A stretch of DNA of 64,000 bases from Aliarcobacter cibarius (GCF_013372265.1 NZ_CP054051.1:1562587-1626586); one strand, 5' to 3'; counted from the stretch's first letter, positions 26,162 to 35,896 are shown. A program made the numbers and translations. The notes: generated by a model not told the origin, from the letters alone.

Positions 26162-26357
26162 CTCTTATTTTTGTTATAGTTTTACCACCTATAGCGTAAT
26201 TATCTGTATTAACCTCATCTATTATTACAACAGTTGAATTTTGACCTCTATTAAATATTTTTACAAAAGCATTTGTAAGCTCTTTTGCTAGTTCCTCTTT
26301 TTGTTCTTTTGTCGCTCCTCCATCTTCATGTGTCATTTTTACATTTATTAGTGGCAT
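26148..26357 (-). CDS. 4-oxalocrotonate tautomerase-family protein
   Basis: A 69-residue protein. After Met removal it starts with Pro, the catalytic general base of this superfamily (PLINVKM), and has the family spacing with the GGATKEQKEELAKELT helix. Such small enzymes tautomerise keto-enol substrates or act as dehalogenase-like enzymes. The substrate is not predictable. It lies divergent from a LysR-type regulator, which often controls an adjacent divergent gene. Confidence 0.8.
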   Translation of the reverse strand: MPLINVKMTHEDGGATKEQKEELAKELTNAFVKIFNRGQNSTVVIIDEVNTDNYAIGGKTITKIREEQK

Positions 26358-26424
26358 TATTTACTCCTTTTTTAAATTAAGTTATACTATCATTAAAAGC
26401 GATAATATGTCAAATATGAAATTG

Positions 26425-26437
26425 ATATTAGTAATAT
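26425..26437. promoter_or_regulatory. Palindrome before the LysR-type gene
   Basis: ATATTAGTAATAT is a perfect 6-1-6 palindrome placed just before the ribosome-binding site of the LysR-type gene, in the 93-base divergent region shared with the tautomerase gene. It could be a binding site for autoregulation. AT-richness makes chance palindromes common. Confidence 0.3.
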
Positions 26438-26450
26438 AAGGAAAAGTGAT

Positions 26451-27278
26451 ATGGATTCAAATTTATTAAAAGTTTTTGTAGAAGTTGCAAATGAAAAAAG
26501 TATTTCTAAAGGTGCTCTAAATTTAGGATTTGCCCAATCTAATGTAACTTCAAGAATACAACAACTAGAAAAATCTCTAGGAGTTTCTCTTTTTCATAGA
26601 GTACCAAAAGGTGTTATATTAACTACTGAGGGTGAAAAATTATATTCATATGCAGTGGAAATTGTAAAAAAAATTGAACTTGCAAATTATGAAATGCAAA
26701 ATATAAATCATCAAAAACATCTAATAATTGGTTCAACAGAATCAAATGCTAGCACTAGATTAATACCTTTTCTACTAAAACTTAATGACGATTTTCCAAA
26801 TATGAATTTAGAATTAATTACAAATACAACAAAAGAAACAATTAAAAATGTTTTAAATTATAAAGTTGATATCGCTTTTATAAGTGGTGAACCAAAAAAT
26901 GATGAGTTAATAATTTTAAATAAAATAGATGAAAATATTGTTTTAGTTGAACCAAAAAACAGACCAGCAACTAATACATTTTTATCTTTTAAAAATGGTT
27001 GTGCTTACAATGAATATGGTCAAAATTATTTAAAAAATATTTTAAATGAAGATTATAAACATTTAGAATTTGGTAATTACGAAACTATTTTAGGATGTGT
27101 AAAAGCTGGTATGGGAAAAAGTATCTTACCTCTTAGCATAATAGAAAAGTTAAATTATAAGAATGATTTAAAACTTACAAAAATACCAAAAAGTATCATA
27201 AATATACCAACATACCTTGTTTGTAGAAAAGATTATATTCCTAGAATTAAAGACTATTTAGAAAACTTTAAATTCTAG
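26451..27278 (+). CDS. LysR-type transcriptional regulator
   Basis: A 275-residue regulator. The N-terminal winged helix-turn-helix (about 1-60) has the family pattern LLKVFVEVANEKSISKGALNL followed by AQSNVTSRIQQLEKSLG. A co-inducer-binding domain follows (from about 88). The length is slightly short at the C-terminus, as is common. The inducer is unknown. The obvious target candidate is the divergent tautomerase gene. Confidence 0.9.
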   Translation: MDSNLLKVFVEVANEKSISKGALNLGFAQSNVTSRIQQLEKSLGVSLFHRVPKGVILTTEGEKLYSYAVEIVKKIELANYEMQNINHQKHLIIGSTESNASTRLIPFLLKLNDDFPNMNLELITNTTKETIKNVLNYKVDIAFISGEPKNDELIILNKIDENIVLVEPKNRPATNTFLSFKNGCAYNEYGQNYLKNILNEDYKHLEFGNYETILGCVKAGMGKSILPLSIIEKLNYKNDLKLTKIPKSIINIPTYLVCRKDYIPRIKDYLENFKF

Positions 27279-27287
27279 AAAATTAAA

Positions 27288-28079
27288 TTAGTTCAAAGCA
27301 TTTTTAAATTTTTTTAATTCTTCTTCAATACTTGGAACCCTCATAAAATGTTCACCTATTAAGAAAGCATCTGCCCCAATTGAACTTAAATTTTTTATAA
27401 CCTCAACATCACTAACACCAGATTCTGCGACAATTATTTTTCCATTTGGAATAAGAGGAATTAATTTTTCACACAAAGTCATATCCATTTCAAAAGTTTC
27501 AAGATTTCTATGGTTAATACCTATTATATCAGCTCCACTTTTTATCGCTTTTTCTAAGTCTTCTTTATCATGAATCTCAACCAAAACTTCTAATCCAAGA
27601 GTTCTTGCATAAGTATAAAGATCTTTTAGCTCTTTTGTACTAAGTGATTTAGCTATTAATAGTATAAAATCTGCCCCATAAACTAATGCTTCTAAAATTT
27701 GATATTTATCTAAAATAAAATCTTTTCTTAAAAGTGGAGTTGGCACATATCTTCTGATTTGTGTCAAATACTCCAAATTACCTTGAAAATAATGAGGCTC
27801 AGTTAAAACTGAAATTGCATTTGCTCCATTTTTACTATATTCACTTGCAATAAACAGTGGATCAAAATCTTCTTTAATAATACCTTTACTTGGACTTGCC
27901 TTTTTAACTTCAGCAATAATCCTAATTGGTTCATCTTTTGTACTTTTTAAGTATTTTTTTACATCTCTTGGCATATATGGATTTGAAGATAAGCTTCTTC
28001 CTAGCATATCAAAAGGAAGTTCAGCTTTTCTTCTTTCTAAATCTTCTCTTGTTCTTTCATTTATCTCATCTAATATCAC
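27288..28079 (-). CDS. trpC: Indole-3-glycerol phosphate synthase
   Basis: A 263-residue TIM-barrel enzyme of tryptophan biosynthesis that cyclises CdRP to indole-3-glycerol phosphate. Conserved segments are [15 protein letters not shown] (substrate Lys), [19 protein letters not shown] and VAESGV. No other trp gene is nearby; in C. jejuni, as I recall, trpC is likewise unlinked from the trp operon and follows the same lipoprotein gene. Its start overlaps the lipoprotein stop by four bases. Confidence 0.95.
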   Translation of the reverse strand: MILDEINERTREDLERRKAELPFDMLGRSLSSNPYMPRDVKKYLKSTKDEPIRIIAEVKKASPSKGIIKEDFDPLFIASEYSKNGANAISVLTEPHYFQGNLEYLTQIRRYVPTPLLRKDFILDKYQILEALVYGADFILLIAKSLSTKELKDLYTYARTLGLEVLVEIHDKEDLEKAIKSGADIIGINHRNLETFEMDMTLCEKLIPLIPNGKIIVAESGVSDVEVIKNLSSIGADAFLIGEHFMRVPSIEEELKKFKNALN

Positions 28080-29377
28080 TTACACTCCTTAATTTTTTCC
28101 CAATGAACTCTAATTTCTTCATCTTCAAGTCCAACTTCATCAACAATTTTTTTCATAAGTTCATAAGCTGTTTTACAATTTCTAAGCTTGTATTCTCCCC
28201 AAGCTAAAGTATCCAAATACGCTATATTTTCAGGATCCTGTTCTAAAGCTTTTTTTACTAAAACTAAACCTCTATTTACATCTAAATCAAAATCTATTAA
28301 TAAATATGCCAAAAAGTTTTGATAAATATGATTGTTTGATGTTTGTAAAACAACTTCTAATTTATCAATAACACTTGGAACTATCTCTTTTTTATTTGTT
28401 GCCATATCAAATTGAACAATAGCAAGCTCTGCTAAAACTTCTTTATTTCCACTTTTTTCATAAATATCTTTTAATAAACTCATAGCTTTTTCAGGATTAT
28501 TTGTTGCTCTATAAGCTGAAACTAAAATTTCATCTTTTTCGTTATTAGCTTCCCAAAATTTTATTATGTTTTCTTTTTTTACATATTTCCAAAACAGTGT
28601 TTTTGTATTATTTAGTTGAAGCTGTGAATCATTGTTCTTATAGTAAAAAAACATCTCTTTTAAAAGATCTTCAATTTTATTTTCTTCTTTTAAAATTTCA
28701 TAAAAAGATACTAATTGCAAAGATAAATTAAAATCATAATCATATTTCTTTAAATTATTCTCAAGTCTATTAACAGCATCATTTTTTCTATTTAATTGAA
28801 AAAATTCTAAATTAGAAATAGTTCTTAAAGTATTTGTATTAGGTGCTATAATAAAAGCTTTATAAAAATTATCATATGCCTTTTGATACTCTTTTTGTGT
28901 TAAATAGATTGTTGCTAAAACATCGTAATTCAACTCATTAGGATACAACTTAACTAACTTATCAGCATTTTTAACTGCATCATCTAACTTATCAAGTTTT
29001 AACTGTGCAAAACTATAAAGTCTTAATAATATTTCTTCTTCTTTTATGTTCGATTTTAAATATTTTTCTATTGCAGCTTCAACAAAAGGATAATCTTTTA
29101 GCTGTGTTGCAAGAGAAACTGAACTTACTAAATACTCATATTTGTTTGTATGTTCAAAAAGTTTAAAATAAACATCTCTTGCTTCATAATAGACTCTTTC
29201 ATTTTCCATTTCTAAAGCATACATTATATAGAAATCTTCCAATTCAAATGGCTTAGTTTCTACTTTATCAAATACTCTATCATTTGTTTTAGTAGTTTCT
29301 AAATTTTTTGAAACACAAGCAGTAAAAAGTGCTGCTACTAAAAAACCAACAATTAAATTTTTTTTATTCCAGGGCAT
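28076..29377 (-). CDS. TPR-repeat lipoprotein
   Basis: A 433-residue protein with a lipobox at LFTAC (Cys21) after a basic N-terminus and a hydrophobic stretch. The rest is helical, with recognisable tetratricopeptide-like repeats, for example [20 protein letters not shown] and [19 protein letters not shown]. Homologues in C. jejuni occur in the same position before trpC. A scaffold role at the envelope is likely; the partners are unknown. The ATG at 29377 lies inside the end of the upstream gene (25-base overlap). Confidence 0.8.
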   Translation of the reverse strand: MPWNKKNLIVGFLVAALFTACVSKNLETTKTNDRVFDKVETKPFELEDFYIMYALEMENERVYYEARDVYFKLFEHTNKYEYLVSSVSLATQLKDYPFVEAAIEKYLKSNIKEEEILLRLYSFAQLKLDKLDDAVKNADKLVKLYPNELNYDVLATIYLTQKEYQKAYDNFYKAFIIAPNTNTLRTISNLEFFQLNRKNDAVNRLENNLKKYDYDFNLSLQLVSFYEILKEENKIEDLLKEMFFYYKNNDSQLQLNNTKTLFWKYVKKENIIKFWEANNEKDEILVSAYRATNNPEKAMSLLKDIYEKSGNKEVLAELAIVQFDMATNKKEIVPSVIDKLEVVLQTSNNHIYQNFLAYLLIDFDLDVNRGLVLVKKALEQDPENIAYLDTLAWGEYKLRNCKTAYELMKKIVDEVGLEDEEIRVHWEKIKECK

Positions 29378-29742
29378 TCTTCATATACCTCATTTTCATT
29401 TGTTTTAAAATAATCCCAAAAAGGAAAAGTTCTACATTGAGTAGGTCTTGCTTCATAAATCATACATTCTTTCTTTTCTAAATTGAAAAAACAACAAGCA
29501 AAACTATCTTCACCTAATTTTATCTCTTTTATACTATATTTATACCCTACTTTAAAAAGAACTTTCTCTTTTAAATCTTCAGTACTAATATTTAAGTATT
29601 TTGCTAAAGTTTCTATCTCATTTTTATTTATCCAAATATAGCCACTTTCACCAATACAACAATTTCCAGCACAACTTTCACAAGCTTTTGGATTAAAAGC
29701 AAAATTGTAGCCGTCTTTTCTTATTAAATTACTCAAATTCAA
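29353..29742 (-). CDS. YkgJ-family cysteine-cluster protein
   Basis: A 129-residue protein with a metal- or Fe-S-binding cysteine pattern typical of the YkgJ/UPF0153 group: Cys21, 24, 28, 29, then Cys83-84, Cys93 and Cys103 in RPTQCRTFPFW. The biochemical role of the family is not settled. It overlaps the methyltransferase gene by 14 bases and the TPR lipoprotein gene by 25, forming a tight unit ending with trpC. Confidence 0.8.
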   Translation of the reverse strand: MNLSNLIRKDGYNFAFNPKACESCAGNCCIGESGYIWINKNEIETLAKYLNISTEDLKEKVLFKVGYKYSIKEIKLGEDSFACCFFNLEKKECMIYEARPTQCRTFPFWDYFKTNENEVYEECPGIKKI

Positions 29743-30445
29743 CCTTTATACTATGAGTTCCTGCTTCTTTATAAATATTTTGTACACTTTGTGTAAATTC
29801 TCCACTCTCATCAAATGCAATTAGAGGTTCAAATATTCTAACTAAAGATTTAGAATCTTTTTTAGCATGAATCATAACCAATGTCGCTTCTTTTGTACTT
29901 TTTGGATGCAAAAATTGAATAGATTCAAGATTAAATTTAAATTCATTTAAATATAAAATAATCTCTGATAATTGCTTACAATCATAGCAAAAAAAGAATT
30001 TCCCACCATTTTTTAAAATTTGAGAAGCTTTCTTTATAAAATCTTTTAAAGGCATAAAATCATTATATCTAGCAATTTTTATATTTTCATTTTCACTTTT
30101 TATAACATTTGAATGATAAAAAGGAGGATTTGAAACACAAAAATCAAATTTTTTATCAAAATCAAACTCTAAAAATGAGCCTTTGTGCATTTTTGAAACA
30201 ATATTATTTGTAGATGCATTTTTTTGAGAAAAAAACTGAAAAACTTCTTGAAGTTCTACCTGATTTAAAGAAAGTTTGTTAAATTTCTTAGCTAGTAATA
30301 ACCCTAAAATACCACTTCCACTTCCAATATCTAAAAGTTCGCCATTTATATTCTTATATTTTTCTAAATTTTTACAAATAAAATTAAACAAAAAATGTGT
30401 ATCACTATTGTAACAATAACCATTCTGAGGCTGATATAGTACCAA
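29729..30445 (-). CDS. tRNA1(Val) adenine-N6 methyltransferase-like protein
   Basis: A 238-residue SAM-dependent methyltransferase. Motif I DIGSGSGILG (39-48) and the NPPF catalytic motif (106-109) indicate an N6-adenine methyltransferase. The N-terminal PQNGYCYNSDTHFL matches TrmN6/YfiC-like enzymes that modify A37 of tRNA1(Val). Small-molecule or protein substrates are less likely but not excluded. First gene of the minus-strand unit leading to trpC. Confidence 0.75.
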   Translation of the reverse strand: MVLYQPQNGYCYNSDTHFLFNFICKNLEKYKNINGELLDIGSGSGILGLLLAKKFNKLSLNQVELQEVFQFFSQKNASTNNIVSKMHKGSFLEFDFDKKFDFCVSNPPFYHSNVIKSENENIKIARYNDFMPLKDFIKKASQILKNGGKFFFCYDCKQLSEIILYLNEFKFNLESIQFLHPKSTKEATLVMIHAKKDSKSLVRIFEPLIAFDESGEFTQSVQNIYKEAGTHSIKVEFE

Positions 30446-30586
30446 AAAGCTTCCTTTTTTAAAATCTTTAGATTATATCAAAAATATTTATAGTTTTCTT
30501 TTAATAAAATAAGCAAAAATATTGTACTATTACTAGCATAAATTATAAAATTTATAAATTTTAATTATATTTAATGAAGGAAAATT
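30446..30586 (+). promoter_or_regulatory. Divergent promoter region upstream of oorDABC
   Basis: A 141-base AT-rich gap. It contains a perfect 16-base palindrome AAAATTTATAAATTTT (30547-30562) just upstream of the AAGGA ribosome-binding site of the first oor gene, and A/T tracts spaced as in Campylobacterota promoters. No consensus -35 box is seen. Operator function of the palindrome is only a possibility. Confidence 0.35.
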
Positions 30587-30916
30587 ATGTCAAATATTGA
30601 GGCTCCTTTAAATACACCTGTATGGGTTGATGAGAGTAGATGTAAAGCTTGTGACAGATGTGTTTCTGTTTGTCCTGCTGGAGTATTGGGAATGAGACAA
30701 GATATTCACTCGACTTTAGGTTCTATGGCTACAGTTGTACATCCTGAAGCTTGTATTGGATGCAATGATTGTGAGTTATCATGTCCAGATTTTGCAATTT
30801 TTGTAGCAGATAAAAAAGAATTTAAGTTTGCAAAATTAAGTGATGATTCTAAACAAAGACAAGAAAGAATTATAAAAAATAGTTATAAAATTTTAGAAGA
30901 AGATAAAAAGGTTTAA
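30587..30916 (+). CDS. oorD: 2-oxoglutarate:acceptor oxidoreductase, delta subunit (ferredoxin-like)
   Basis: A 109-residue protein with two 4Fe-4S motifs: Cys19, 22, 25, 29 and Cys56, 59, 62, 66. It is the electron-transfer subunit of the four-subunit 2-oxoglutarate synthase (OorDABC) that replaces 2-oxoglutarate dehydrogenase in the TCA cycle of Campylobacterota. The other three subunits follow in the same order as in C. jejuni and Helicobacter. Confidence 0.95.
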   Translation: MSNIEAPLNTPVWVDESRCKACDRCVSVCPAGVLGMRQDIHSTLGSMATVVHPEACIGCNDCELSCPDFAIFVADKKEFKFAKLSDDSKQRQERIIKNSYKILEEDKKV

Positions 30917-30918
30917 TT

Positions 30919-32049
30919 ATGGCAAGAGAGTTAATATCAACAGGAAATGAATTAGCAGCTCTAGCAGCTGTTGATTCAAAATGTGAATTTTTTGGTGGGT
31001 ACCCTATTACTCCATCAAGCGAAATAATGCATTCACTATCATCAAAACTTCCTGCAATTGGTGGAGTTTGTATTCAAATGGAAGATGAAATAGCTGGAAT
31101 TTGTTCTGCACTTGGAGCAGCTATGAGTGGTAAAAGAGCTATGACAGCATCTTCTGGACCTGGAATTTCTTTAAAATCTGAAAACTTAGGTCTTGGATAT
31201 ATTGCTGAAGTTCCACTTGTTGTTGTAAATGTAATGAGAGGTGGACCTTCAACTGGACTTCCAACAAGAGTCGCTCAAGGAGATATCTTACAAGCAAAAA
31301 ATCCAACACATGGTGATGTGAAATCTATTACATTAATGCCTGGAAATTTAACAGAGTGTTACACAGAAGTTGTACGTGCATTTAATCTAGCAGATAGATT
31401 TATGCAACCTGTTTTTGTACTACTTGATGAAACAATTGGTCATATGGCAGGTAAAGTTAATTTACCAGATTTAAATGAAGTTGAAGAAAATAGAGTTTAT
31501 AGAAGAAAATTTGATGGTGATAAAAAAGATTATCTCCCTTATGGAGTTAAAGAGAATGAACCTGCTATCTTAAATTCTATGTTTGAAGGTTATAGATATC
31601 ACTTTACAGGTCTTCATCATGGTCCAACAGGTCATCCAACTGAAGATGGTGTTGTTTGTGATGCTTTAATGAAAAGATTATTCAAAAAAGTAGAAGATTT
31701 TTCAAATGAATTAGAGTCAAACGAAGAATATATGTTAGATGATGCTGAAGTATTAATCATTGCGTATGGTTCTGTTTCTCTTGGGGCTAAAGAAGCTGTA
31801 AATCGTCTAAGAAAAGAAGGTATAAAAGCTGGTATGTTTAGACCAAAAACAATTTGGCCAAGCCCAGAAAAAAGATTAAATGAACTAGTAAATAAATTTG
31901 AAAAAGTTCTTGTAGCTGAGCTCAATATGGGACAATATACACAAGAAATACAAAGAGTTAGTGGAAGAAAAGATTTTGATACTCTTTTAAAAGCAAATGG
32001 AAGACCACTTTCTCCACTTGAAATAATAGAAAAAGTAAAAGGAATGTAA
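30919..32049 (+). CDS. oorA: 2-oxoglutarate:acceptor oxidoreductase, alpha subunit
   Basis: A 376-residue subunit of the KorA/OorA type. It starts with the pyruvate:ferredoxin-oxidoreductase domain I (FFGGYPITPSSEIMH, the typical substrate-side loop) and ends with domain II (LIIAYGSVSLGAKEAV). It binds CoA and 2-oxoglutarate with OorB to form succinyl-CoA. Two bases separate it from oorD and one from oorB, so a single transcript is expected. Confidence 0.95.
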   Translation: MARELISTGNELAALAAVDSKCEFFGGYPITPSSEIMHSLSSKLPAIGGVCIQMEDEIAGICSALGAAMSGKRAMTASSGPGISLKSENLGLGYIAEVPLVVVNVMRGGPSTGLPTRVAQGDILQAKNPTHGDVKSITLMPGNLTECYTEVVRAFNLADRFMQPVFVLLDETIGHMAGKVNLPDLNEVEENRVYRRKFDGDKKDYLPYGVKENEPAILNSMFEGYRYHFTGLHHGPTGHPTEDGVVCDALMKRLFKKVEDFSNELESNEEYMLDDAEVLIIAYGSVSLGAKEAVNRLRKEGIKAGMFRPKTIWPSPEKRLNELVNKFEKVLVAELNMGQYTQEIQRVSGRKDFDTLLKANGRPLSPLEIIEKVKGM

Positions 32050-32050
32050 T

Positions 32051-32884
32051 ATGGCTTTTAACTATGATGAGTATTTAAGAACAGATAAAATGCCTACACT
32101 TTGGTGTTGGGGATGTGGTGATGGAGTTATATTAAAAGCTGTAATTAGAGCTATTGATAAGCTTGGATGGAATATGGATGATGTTTGTGTAGTTTCAGGA
32201 ATTGGTTGTTCAGGAAGATTTAGTTCATATATAAATTGTAATACTGTACATACTACACATGGAAGAACTTTAGCATATGCAACAGGTATAAAACTTGCAA
32301 ATCCAACAAAAAAAGTTATAGTTGTAGGTGGAGATGGTGATGGTCTTGCTATTGGAGGAAATCATACAATTCATGCAGCTAGAAGAAATATTGATTTAAC
32401 ATATATTTTAATTAATAACTTTATTTATGGACTTACAAACTCTCAAACAAGTCCCACAACTCCAAAAGGTATGTGGACTGCTACAATGGAGAGAGGAAAT
32501 ATTGATCCAACATTTGATTCTTGTAAATTAGTTGAAGCAGCAGGTGCTAGTTTTGTTTCAAGAGAAACTATGATAGATCCAAAAAAATTAGAAAGAACTT
32601 TAGTAAAAGCTCTTGAACACAAAGGTTTTTCATATGTTGAAGTATTCTCAAATTGCCATGTAAATTTAGGAAGAAAAAATAAAATGGCAAGTGCAACTGC
32701 AAACTTAGAATGGATAGATGAAATAAGTATTGCAAAAACTAAATTTGAAATGCTTGAAGATGACCAAAAAGTAGGAAAATATCCAACTGGGATTTTAAAA
32801 CAAGATGAAAATGCACTTGAATACTGTGAAGCTTATGAAAAAGTAAAAGAAGCTCACAAAAACAAAACTATGGTAGAGCTGTAA
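32051..32884 (+). CDS. oorB: 2-oxoglutarate:acceptor oxidoreductase, beta subunit (TPP-binding)
   Basis: A 277-residue subunit binding thiamine diphosphate. Visible features are CWGCGDG (19-25), VSGIGCSGRFSSY, and the TPP/Mg motif GGDGDGLAIGGNH (from 93) followed by NNFIYGLTNSQTSPTTP. It carries the catalytic centre for decarboxylation of 2-oxoglutarate in the low-potential OOR reaction, whose oxygen sensitivity fits a microaerophilic lifestyle. Confidence 0.95.
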   Translation: MAFNYDEYLRTDKMPTLWCWGCGDGVILKAVIRAIDKLGWNMDDVCVVSGIGCSGRFSSYINCNTVHTTHGRTLAYATGIKLANPTKKVIVVGGDGDGLAIGGNHTIHAARRNIDLTYILINNFIYGLTNSQTSPTTPKGMWTATMERGNIDPTFDSCKLVEAAGASFVSRETMIDPKKLERTLVKALEHKGFSYVEVFSNCHVNLGRKNKMASATANLEWIDEISIAKTKFEMLEDDQKVGKYPTGILKQDENALEYCEAYEKVKEAHKNKTMVEL

Positions 32885-32893
32885 GGAAATAAT

Positions 32894-33460
32894 ATGTCAA
32901 GTAATAGAACTTTAATGAGATTTACAGGAGTTGGTGGACAAGGAGTTCTTCTTGCAGGAGAAATTTTTGCTGCTGCAAAAATAAATAACGGTGGTTATGG
33001 TTTAAAAACAGCAACATATACTTCTCAAGTAAGAGGTGGACCAACTGTTGTTGATATAACACTTCAAGATGAAGAGATAATCTATCCTTATGCAAATGAT
33101 GGGGAAATAGATTTTATGCTATCAGTTGCACAAATATCTTTTGATTTATTCAAAAATGGTGTAAAAGATGGTGCAACAATTATAATTGAACCAAACTTAG
33201 TAAGACCAAGCGAAGAAGATAAAAAGAGATGGAATATTATTGAAATTCCTATTATTACAATTGCAAAAGAAGAAGTTGGAAATGTAATTACTCAATCAAT
33301 TTTAGCTTTGGCAATTGCAAACTATTTTACAGGTGAAACTATTCCAAAAGAAGTTTTAAGAACTACGATGCTTTCAAAAATTCCTGCAAAACTTCATGAT
33401 ATGAACAATAAAGCCTATGATTTAGGTTATAAATATGCCAAAGAGGCTGATAACAGATAA
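32894..33460 (+). CDS. oorC: 2-oxoglutarate:acceptor oxidoreductase, gamma subunit
   Basis: A 188-residue KorC/OorC subunit with FTGVGGQGVLLAGEIFA near the N-terminus and the family segment YTSQVRGGPTVVDI. It completes the oorDABC operon, which closes with a strong bidirectional terminator. Confidence 0.95.
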   Translation: MSSNRTLMRFTGVGGQGVLLAGEIFAAAKINNGGYGLKTATYTSQVRGGPTVVDITLQDEEIIYPYANDGEIDFMLSVAQISFDLFKNGVKDGATIIIEPNLVRPSEEDKKRWNIIEIPIITIAKEEVGNVITQSILALAIANYFTGETIPKEVLRTTMLSKIPAKLHDMNNKAYDLGYKYAKEADNR

Positions 33461-33463
33461 GTT

Positions 33464-33490
33464 AAAATTAGGGTAAAAAACCCTAATTTT
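33464..33490. terminator. Bidirectional intrinsic terminator after oorC
   Basis: AAAATTAGGG (33464-33473) pairs perfectly with CCCTAATTTT (33481-33490) around a loop of TAAAAAA. The last bases enter the stop codon of the convergent alcohol dehydrogenase gene. Confidence 0.8.
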
Positions 33491-34616
33491 ATATAGCATT
33501 TTTTAAAATTTCTTCTAAATCTTCTTTTGAATACTCTTCTTGAAAACTTAAGTTTTCTACTATGTCTTTAAAATTTTCAACCCCTAAAGAGAATTGTTTA
33601 AGTTTTGTTGGTGTTCCTATTTTATTAAACCAATTTTCTAAAGCTTCTATTCCTTCTAATGCACTATTTTTACCAAAAAGCTCTTTTGCAAATCTTATAA
33701 ATTGAGCCTCATTTTTCTTATAATACCACTTCATCCAAGCTGGCATTACAACCGATAGCCCTGCTCCATGAGGTACATTATATAATGCAGATAAAGAATG
33801 TTCTATCATATGGTTAGGAAATGAAACCCCTGAAGTTCCAACCGTTGTAGTTCCATTTAAAGCATTTGTTGCAGCCCATGCAAAATCACCTCTTGCACTA
33901 TAATCTTCTGGATTTTTTAATAAAATTTCTGTAGTTTCCATAACAGTTTTTATAATATTTTCTACTTGTCTACTCATATAAGTTGGTTGTATTTTTGCTG
34001 TAAAATATCCTTCAATACAGTGAGCAATAATATCAGCAGCCGAATATACTAAATAATCCTTTGAGACACTTTTTTGAAGCTCAGGATTTATAATCGATAC
34101 TTTTGGGTAAACATGAGGTGACCAAATAGAATCTTTGTGTTTTGTTATTTCATTTGTTACAACAGCATAACCATTCATTTCACTTCCAGTAGCTGCTAAA
34201 GTTATAATATCAAATATAGGTAAAGCTTTTTCTATTGTTTTCTTTCCACCAAAAAAATCCCAAACATCCCCATCATATAAAGTTCCAACAGCTATTGTTT
34301 TAGAACTATCTAATACAGAACCTCCACCAACACTTAAAATAGCCTCTACATTCTCTTTTTTTGCAATTTTTATAGCCTCTTGAACTGTACTTAAAATAGG
34401 ATTACTAATCACTCCTCCAAATGCTATATATTCAATATTATTTTCATTTAGACTATTTGTAACAACATCAAAAAGCCCATTACTTTTTATTCTTTCACTT
34501 CCATAAACTAATAAAACTTTTTTAAGTCCTGAATCTTTTATAAACTTTCCTATTTTTTTCTCTTTTTCTTTTCCAAACTCTATTTTTGTTGGATTATAAT
34601 AAATAAAATTTTCCAT
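33489..34616 (-). CDS. Iron-containing alcohol dehydrogenase (YqhD/BdhA-like)
   Basis: A 375-residue group III alcohol dehydrogenase. The nucleotide loop GGGS is at 97-100, and the metal ligands Asp195, His199, His269 and His283 match the positions in YqhD-type NADPH-dependent aldehyde reductases. Likely reduces short aldehydes to alcohols in the cytoplasm; the natural substrate is unclear. It is a single gene, divergent from the PLP-dependent lyase. Confidence 0.9.
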   Translation of the reverse strand: MENFIYYNPTKIEFGKEKEKKIGKFIKDSGLKKVLLVYGSERIKSNGLFDVVTNSLNENNIEYIAFGGVISNPILSTVQEAIKIAKKENVEAILSVGGGSVLDSSKTIAVGTLYDGDVWDFFGGKKTIEKALPIFDIITLAATGSEMNGYAVVTNEITKHKDSIWSPHVYPKVSIINPELQKSVSKDYLVYSAADIIAHCIEGYFTAKIQPTYMSRQVENIIKTVMETTEILLKNPEDYSARGDFAWAATNALNGTTTVGTSGVSFPNHMIEHSLSALYNVPHGAGLSVVMPAWMKWYYKKNEAQFIRFAKELFGKNSALEGIEALENWFNKIGTPTKLKQFSLGVENFKDIVENLSFQEEYSKEDLEEILKNAI

Positions 34617-34712
34617 AATTTACTCCAATATTTTCTTTAATTTTATCTAGATTATTCTTTAATTAATAATATAAATAATCTTGTATAATAAAGCTTTAAA
34701 AGAGGAAATATT

Positions 34713-35888
34713 ATGAAATACAATTTTGACAAAATTATAAATAGAAAAAATACAAATTGTTATAAATGGGATACAACTAAAGAAGATGTGCTTCCAATGT
34801 GGGTTGCTGATATGGATTTTGAAGTTGCACCAAAAATCATTGATAGTATTATAAAAAAAGCTCAACATGGAGTTTTTGGTTATACAATGATTCCAAAAGA
34901 GTATTATGAAGCAGAAATATATTGGTGGAAAAAGAAATATAACTTTGAGATAAAAAAGGAGTGGATTGAGCCAACAACTGGAGTAATTCCTAGTTTAAGC
35001 TCAATCATTCAAACATTTTGTGAATCTGGAGATAAAATTTTAATCCAATCTCCTGTTTATCACTATTTTAATATTTCTATAGAAAATAATAACTGTGAAG
35101 TTTTAAATAACAATTTAATCTATGAAAATAATAATTATAAAATAGATTTTGAAGATTTTGAAAATAAAATAAGAAATAACAAAGTTAAACTATTTATTTT
35201 ATCAAATCCACATAATCCAGTTGGAAGAGTTTGGAATAAAAATGAATTAAAAAAAATGGGAGAACTTTGTTTAAAATATAATGTGCTTGTAATAAGTGAT
35301 GAGATTCATAGAGATTTAGTTTATAAGAATTACTGTTATACTCCTTTTGCTTCAATCTCTGAAGAATTTTTACAAAATTCTATAACTTGCACATCAGCTA
35401 GTAAAACTTTTAATATTGCAGGTCTAAAAGCTTCAAATATAATAGTTGCAAATAAAAATTTAAAAGTAAAGTTAAATAAAGTTTTAAATAGAAATGAAAT
35501 AAAAAGTCTTAATATATTTGGAATAGATTCTCTAACTACTGCTTATCTTCACTGCGAAGATTGGCTAGATGAATTGTTAATCTATCTTGAAAAAAATAAA
35601 GATTATTTAATTGATTATATAAAAAAAGAAATTCCAGAACTTGAAGTAGTAAAACCTGAAGCTACTTATCTTTTATGGATTGATATTTCAAAATTAAATA
35701 TTAGCTCTACAAAACTAGCAAACAAATTAGAAAATATAGGAAAAATAAGAATAATTTCTGGCGGAACATTTGGAAAAAATGGAGATAATTTTATAAGAAT
35801 AAATATAGCTTGTCCACTTAAAACTTTAAAAGATGGTTTAAATAGATTAAAAAATGGAATTAATCAAATTAAAACTTTAGAAAACTAA
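34713..35888 (+). CDS. PatB/MalY-family PLP-dependent C-S lyase (cystathionine beta-lyase type)
   Basis: A 391-residue fold-type I PLP enzyme. The start LPMWVADMDFEVAP is typical of PatB/MalY C-S lyases. The Schiff-base lysine is Lys231 (SASKTFNIAGLK); SNPHNPVGRVW and SDEIHRDLV carry the cofactor Asn and Asp. It probably cleaves cystathionine or other beta-thio amino acids to pyruvate, ammonia and a thiol; aminotransferase activity is a lesser alternative. The gene ends in a perfect hairpin shared with the convergent CinA-domain gene. Confidence 0.85.
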   Translation: MKYNFDKIINRKNTNCYKWDTTKEDVLPMWVADMDFEVAPKIIDSIIKKAQHGVFGYTMIPKEYYEAEIYWWKKKYNFEIKKEWIEPTTGVIPSLSSIIQTFCESGDKILIQSPVYHYFNISIENNNCEVLNNNLIYENNNYKIDFEDFENKIRNNKVKLFILSNPHNPVGRVWNKNELKKMGELCLKYNVLVISDEIHRDLVYKNYCYTPFASISEEFLQNSITCTSASKTFNIAGLKASNIIVANKNLKVKLNKVLNRNEIKSLNIFGIDSLTTAYLHCEDWLDELLIYLEKNKDYLIDYIKKEIPELEVVKPEATYLLWIDISKLNISSTKLANKLENIGKIRIISGGTFGKNGDNFIRINIACPLKTLKDGLNRLKNGINQIKTLEN

Positions 35889-35896
35889 AGTTTTAA
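35869..35896. terminator. Bidirectional terminator between the C-S lyase and the CinA-domain gene
   Basis: TTAAAACTTTAG (35869-35880) pairs with CTAAAGTTTTAA (35885-35896) around AAAA, a perfect 12-base stem. Both convergent stop codons fall in it or beside it. Confidence 0.75.
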
